Assembly (NCBI RefSeq): GCF_019097595.1
Contig: NC_080723.1
Coordinates: 17,167,511 to 17,231,510, forward strand
Reading direction: 5' to 3'
Length of the DNA: 64,000 bases
Source: Hemibagrus wyckioides
Lineage: Eukaryota > Chordata > Actinopteri > Siluriformes > Bagridae
Both the position numbers and the translations under genes were made by a program. Shown one piece after another: positions 59,680 through 64,000 of this stretch (position 1 is its first letter; the number at the start of each line of letters is the position of its first letter). A model generated the notes under the pieces. The model was not told where the DNA came from and searched no databases. It saw only the letters and a list, made by a program, of their open reading frames with translations.

Positions 59680-59740
59680 AACGTATATTGTCCAAAATCC
59701 TCTTAATTTTAGGCCTCCAGCAATTGAAGGATCTCAGGAT

Positions 59741-59919
59741 GTACATTTACTTTTATGGAATTTGGCAGACAACCTTATCCAGAGCGACTTACATTTACAG
59801 TATATATCATTTCATACAGATGAACAATTGTGGGTAAAGGGCCTTGCTCAGGGGCCCATCAGTAGCAGCCTGGAGGATCTGGGATCCTTCTGATTGGTAG
59901 CCCAACACCTTAACCACTT
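59741..59919 (-). mobile_element. SINE type B, minus copy
   Basis: 'ggaatttggcagacaacctt atccagagcgacttac' tail, 'gggccttgctcaggggccca tcagtagcagcctgg' body, and a head ending 'cccaacaccttaaccac'. Confidence 0.92.
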
Positions 59920-60021
59920 TTGGTCCACAAATTTCGTCTGTGGTTGCAGTATTTATAATCGTTGAACACCACAACAAGATGGACCTAGCTATCATCATTT
60001 TCATGCTAAAGGGCAAGCAAA

Positions 60022-60115
60022 TGGTAGCTTAATGGTTAAGGTGTTTGATTACTGATAGGAAATTTGTGAGTTCATATCTCAGGACCACTAAGCCAGGCCC
60101 TTACTGCTGAATAAA
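60022..60115 (+). mobile_element. SINE type B, 3'-truncated plus copy
   Basis: 'atggtagcttaatggttaag gtgtttgattactgatagga aatttgtgagttcatatctc' head and short 'aggcccttactgctg' body. The tail is missing. Confidence 0.85.
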
Positions 60116-60494
60116 TGAATATGGGAAATATATTCTTGCATCTGTCCACAAATCTGTCATCCTATACTCCACCTCCTGCTCATCCTTAACACCCTTCTGC
60201 CATCAGAGAACATCTGCGAATGGCATGACGTTTTGTGGTACGATTAATTCAGCGACTGGATTCGGTTTCCAAAAATACACTGATTTATGTTACTGTTCAT
60301 TACCATGCCATGTGTTTATAACTTTATAACTAGTAATGACATGTACATTTACTAGATGGACAAAAAACGAAAACCATATCAATGCTGTCGACATCCTTTA
60401 CTTTTTCCCTTCTTTACTGGACTCAGCCTTTCGGTCTTGAGATTTGGAAAGCCTCAGTTTTTTAGCCTGAGTAGTTTCACACATTCACACATAC

Positions 60495-60850
60495 AGACAT
60501 GTTATCGCTGTTGCAAGTCTCCTGGTTGCCATAGTGATAACGTTTCTCAGTGTGTAGCACAGCTAGCATTCCAGTTCACAACAATTCAATTTCTTATGGC
60601 TAAAATGAAACATTCTGGAGGGAGATTTGGTGTTTGTGTATAAAATGTAGCATCTGCATCATATCCTACGAAATAAAGGAGAAGCAGCGTGTGCTGTTTG
60701 TCATGGATCACGTCGCTCGACTGTCATTGGTAGTCGCTGCAAGAAGTGGCTCCATTTTGACGTAAAGTTTTCTCAACTTTGTTGTCACTGGACACGCCCA
60801 CATCTAGTCTTCAGTGCTCACTGTCGCAGATGTCTGACAAAAAGTCGGCA
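60495..60850 (+). repeat. dispersed repeat D, copy 2
   Basis: Shares gttgccatagtgataacgtt, 'tttctcagtg', 'agctagcattcc', 'gaaacattctggagggagat' and 'tgtttgtgtataaaa' with 9397-9700. This copy has an extra middle stretch (gctgcaagaagtggctccattttgac). Confidence 0.8.
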
Positions 60851-62399
60851 GCTCTCATAGAAAACCCATTGTGCCCGCAAATCGATATTTTTTTTAGTGT
60901 GAGAAGTGTAAAATATTATATCATTGTCCTACAATTCATTACAGCCAATGAAACACTAGAGCACAATTGCACGCTTTGCATTTTGAACTATCATTGTGCT
61001 CATGTAAATTATAAAACATCTCACTTCAGAGCACACTTCTTCTTGTTCTTCTATTTTTTTTTTGCTGTTATGCACTAGGTCAAGCATTAAATAATGCAGA
61101 TTTTCTTCCTATAATCATCTCTAATTAGTTTGAGATAATAGATAAATGATGCAGTGATGCGAAAAGCCCTTTTCCCCACACTCCAGGGATACTCAGAGCC
61201 TCTCATTCTCCTCTCCTCATTTTTTTTATCCCTTCTTCTCGTCTCTCTTCACTCTCAGTCCATTTAGCATTTTAGCTCTGCTGTGTGCCCCTCGACAAAA
61301 AAAAAAAAAAAAAAAAAAATCACTGTATTGTGACTTACTGCTCCACTCATACGCTCCACACTGAGCTGTTATTACATGTGTTTCTCTCATTCTTCTTCCC
61401 AACACTCTCACATAGCAGAGCACACTTCCCCTTCTCTTTTATTCCCTCTCTCCCAATGCGTCTTCACCATTTCATTTTCTACAAGTGCCTCATTCAATTT
61501 CTGGCATTCACTTAATCTCCTCGTCCTTCCCTCAGCCACACATGACCAACAGTATTGTCAGACAACTTGCTAGTCGATTGTACGGGATGTTTTTTAGCTG
61601 AAGAAAGGATCGACATCATTTTTCAATTTTTTCTTTGCGTCCTTTAGTATATTCAAGAAAGTGTGTGATTAGAGATATCAGGATTCAGGCTTAAGCGCTA
61701 GACAGAGATAAGATATAAGATGTCTGACTTTTAATTTTTTTTGCTAAAGACAAATAGTACTAGCTAAACGGAAGCTGAAAATTAAACACACACACACTAA
61801 TCAGTTATGTGATCGGCTTTGTACTAGCTTCAGTGGCAGATTAGCAAAGCTAACCATACTAGCTATGCACGTTTTTTTTCCATCCAAGCTTTATTTTTCT
61901 TTCTAATGTCTGTATACACATTTAATAAGAGGTAAGAGATGAGCATATGTAGCCAAGCTTATTTGTTTTAGTTTAGTGAACCTTCTCAGAACTTCAGCTT
62001 TACGTTTTGGGAATGTTTATTTCATGTATTGTACTATTTTGATGGAATGAGTCGAGATTATGTATTGTAGTTCGGGTTATCTTGTGTAGCGGGGGACTTT
62101 AATTAGAGTGACACACGGTCAATGCACGTGCAACCCAGCGGCGCATTCCCAGCAAGAATTGATTGATACTGGTGCTGGGAGTTGAGAGAGCACATGCACG
62201 TGTACCCTCTGCTATTTCATTATGGAATCAACAGCTAGCCCTGGAACATGTGATGCCTCGTGTTCTTCAGCTCACGTCGCTACACATACAATAAAACCAC
62301 TGTTACACACTTTTCTTCCATACAGTGTGTGTGTCTCAGAGAGTAAAAAGGAACGAACCGCAGATAAACTGTTGAGTGTGGAACTGCATCTCGCTCTCT
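60851..62399. other. non-coding stretch, no gene seen
   Basis: A run at about 61297-61319. Frames at 60779-61078 and 61285-61573 are not recognised. The 62222-62536 frame begins in unmatched sequence and runs on into the LINE fragment. Confidence 0.35.
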
Positions 62400-62780
62400 C
62401 TGATCTACTAGCACTGCTCGAATGGTCACATCAACTCTCAGGCTACGAGGTAGGTATACATCTGGACTCTTCTCTGTTCTGGCCCCGAGGTGGTGGAATG
62501 AACTTCCTCAAGATGTCCCTACAGCCGAGTTACTGACTGTCTTCAGACACTGGATGAAGACCTACCTCCTCCTGAAACACTTAAACTAGCTCTTACTTTC
62601 CCTGTTTGCTTTATGTATTTAAAAAAAAATACAGGTCTCAACCAACAGTCATCAGGCTGATGGTATCCTAAGTCTGTGACCTATTGAACCAGTGTTAATG
62701 TATTCACTGATAGATGACGTCAAAGCACTCTTGTACATCGCTCTGGATAAGATCATCTGCCAAATGCCAGAAATGGAAAT
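62400..62780 (+). pseudogene. non-LTR retrotransposon C-terminus and 3' end
   Basis: Codons from 62467 read 'LFSVLAPRWWNELPQDVPTA' then 'ELLTVFRHWMKTYLLLKHLN' and stop at tag 62587-62589, the typical end of a CR1/L2/Rex-type LINE reverse transcriptase. A non-coding 3' stretch follows and closes with 'gctctggataagatcatctg ccaaatgcc' (62739-62767), the same motif as the tail of SINE type B. 5'-truncated; the upstream part is not in a continuous frame. Confidence 0.88.
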
Positions 62781-64000
62781 GCAACTCAAGAAATGTCGCA
62801 CCATTGTGTTGCTCTGAGGAATCATCCAGTCTGAATATGTCTCACTACTGCATCATACCTAAGTAAACCGTCCTGCTAATCATTCTAGTATTGCTAATCT
62901 TATGCTAGTTGACTAGTTCGCTGTTAAATCTTTAAACAAAGCTAGCTAGAGAGTGTGAGAGCTGTGTATGGTAGCAAATTCTTTACTGCAGCATTCTTTC
63001 ATTGATTCATGTTGGGGTTGTTTCCTTGAGTTGTAACATGCCTTGAGTCTCTTGAAAGTTTGTTCAGCTTCGTTAAGACTATTTATACTGTCTGGACCAA
63101 ATGCTTTATTCATTCATTCCTGTGCAAATGCAAATGGAGGATTATCGTCAAAAATGTCTTCCCCCTGAGCACCTGATTAAACTCTAATAAGCAACATAAG
63201 CTCAAGGATTGTGTCAAACTACATTGTTTTGTTAAATGTTGTACATTTTTGTGTGAAGATGGTGTGAAAGTAAAACATGGTGTAGAATTGGTAATGCTAA
63301 GCCATATAGCAGACTGCGCTACATATTAAGGTTTCGTTACATGAAACTGTTTACTCTGTGTTGGACGGATTTAACGCTGAGATCTGCTGCCGTGGCTGCA
63401 TGATATTTATTCATGAACAACATTGCTACACCATCAAAGTATGAAATGTGGAATATAGCATTTGCATTTAACTACACAAAGTGCAAGGCGGTATACACGA
63501 GGTCAAAGAAGTATCAGTGCTTAACAAGCGTTGAGGAGAATTTTACAGGCACTTCACTGAAAGGTCAGCATGTAAATGAACTACACAAGCAGAAAGCCGC
63601 AGGAGCGGTCATTCGTATTGTTCAGTATCTGGGTTTTTGTTTAAATACCAATTTAATGACCATTTACATTAGTAATTACAGGAAAAACACAAAAATAAAC
63701 ACAAGTTTTTCCGTCAATCTTTTAACACTTCAAGCGTCTCAGAAGGAATAAAAAAGTTACGAAGGATGCTTTTATCATTTTTTTATCATGATTATTACAT
63801 CCTTATTTCTTATATTTGTTTCTCCTTTCTTATTTTTTATCCACATGCTTTGAAATAGAAGTTCCACGTTTCTATAGAAACTGACCTTATTAGAAAAACT
63901 GTACAGTATTGAAACAAATGAGACGGATACAGATGGGTTTCATTCAATTTCTTACAAATGAAGCCGAAAGAAAAGGTATGAAGGCTAACTCAACCCAAAT
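62781..64000. other. candidate conserved non-coding block at window end
   Basis: No repeat recognised from about 62980 to 63960. 63395-63700 contains a 112-codon plus frame (63413-63751) with no domain; the text is dense and non-repetitive, so non-coding conservation is as likely as coding. The function is unknown. Confidence 0.25.

Larger units (their letters stand above)
59400..60225. repeat. older unit interrupted by three SINE B copies
   Basis: Unmatched text at about 59400-59503, 59680-59740, 59920-60021 and 60116-60225 is separated by SINEs and appears to belong to one older element (aggcctccagcaattgaagg, gaacaccacaacaagatgg). The class is unknown. Confidence 0.4.

Noticed and set aside
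63413..63751. 112-codon frame as a protein-coding gene
   Set aside because: No recognised domain, no splice or promoter context; composition compatible with chance in unique DNA.

Overview
This window reads as intergenic or deep-intronic DNA from a teleost fish. It is AT-rich and full of microsatellites. No reading frame here looks like a host protein: the longest open frames fall in low-complexity repeats or are short chance frames. What can be recognised is almost all mobile-element debris of kinds abundant in ray-finned fish: several Tc1-like DNA transposon relics, tRNA-headed SINEs, LINE 3' ends (L2-like, RTE-like and a third non-LTR type), small inverted-repeat elements, and a high-copy repeat carrying a gtttgcatgttctcccc core. 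The mix of repeats suggests an otophysan fish, perhaps a catfish. That is an inference from remembered repeat families, not a database result.

Layout. 0-10 kb: candidate conserved non-coding DNA, two SINEs with RTE-like tails (one bracketed by a perfect 18-bp target duplication), an internally deleted Tc1 element with perfect 29-bp terminal repeats, a second Tc1 relic, and the first copy of a dispersed repeat that recurs at 60.5 kb. 10-20 kb: a four-unit tandem repeat interrupted by GT/GA runs, a back-to-back SINE pair, a 1.1-kb AGT/GGT trinucleotide array (15.95-17.1 kb), and a broken L2-like reverse transcriptase fragment. 20-27 kb: fewer repeats, with candidate conserved non-coding blocks, a palindrome-bearing tandem duplication and a GATA microsatellite. 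27-43 kb: old unclassified repeats, Tc1 relics, L2-type tails, SINEs, and the palindromic element at 38.4 kb. 43-53 kb: a MITE-like element, an RTE LINE 3' end, and a duplicated segment lodged inside a nested SINE/MITE structure. 53-64 kb: further candidate conserved DNA, a fourth Tc1 family fragment, a cluster of three SINEs in one older unit, and a LINE C-terminus whose 3' tail matches the tail of the commonest SINE.

The genes do not work together as a pathway, because no functional host gene was identified. The coherent biology here is that of retroelements. Three kinds of SINE each carry a 3' tail resembling a different LINE 3' end that is also present in the window, which fits the usual model of SINEs borrowing LINE reverse transcriptase. 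Calls marked as candidate conserved non-coding sequence are guesses from texture and repeat-poverty; they need cross-species alignment. I did not find a convincing new biological system. The most unusual structures are the trinucleotide array and the segment duplicated into a nested transposon.
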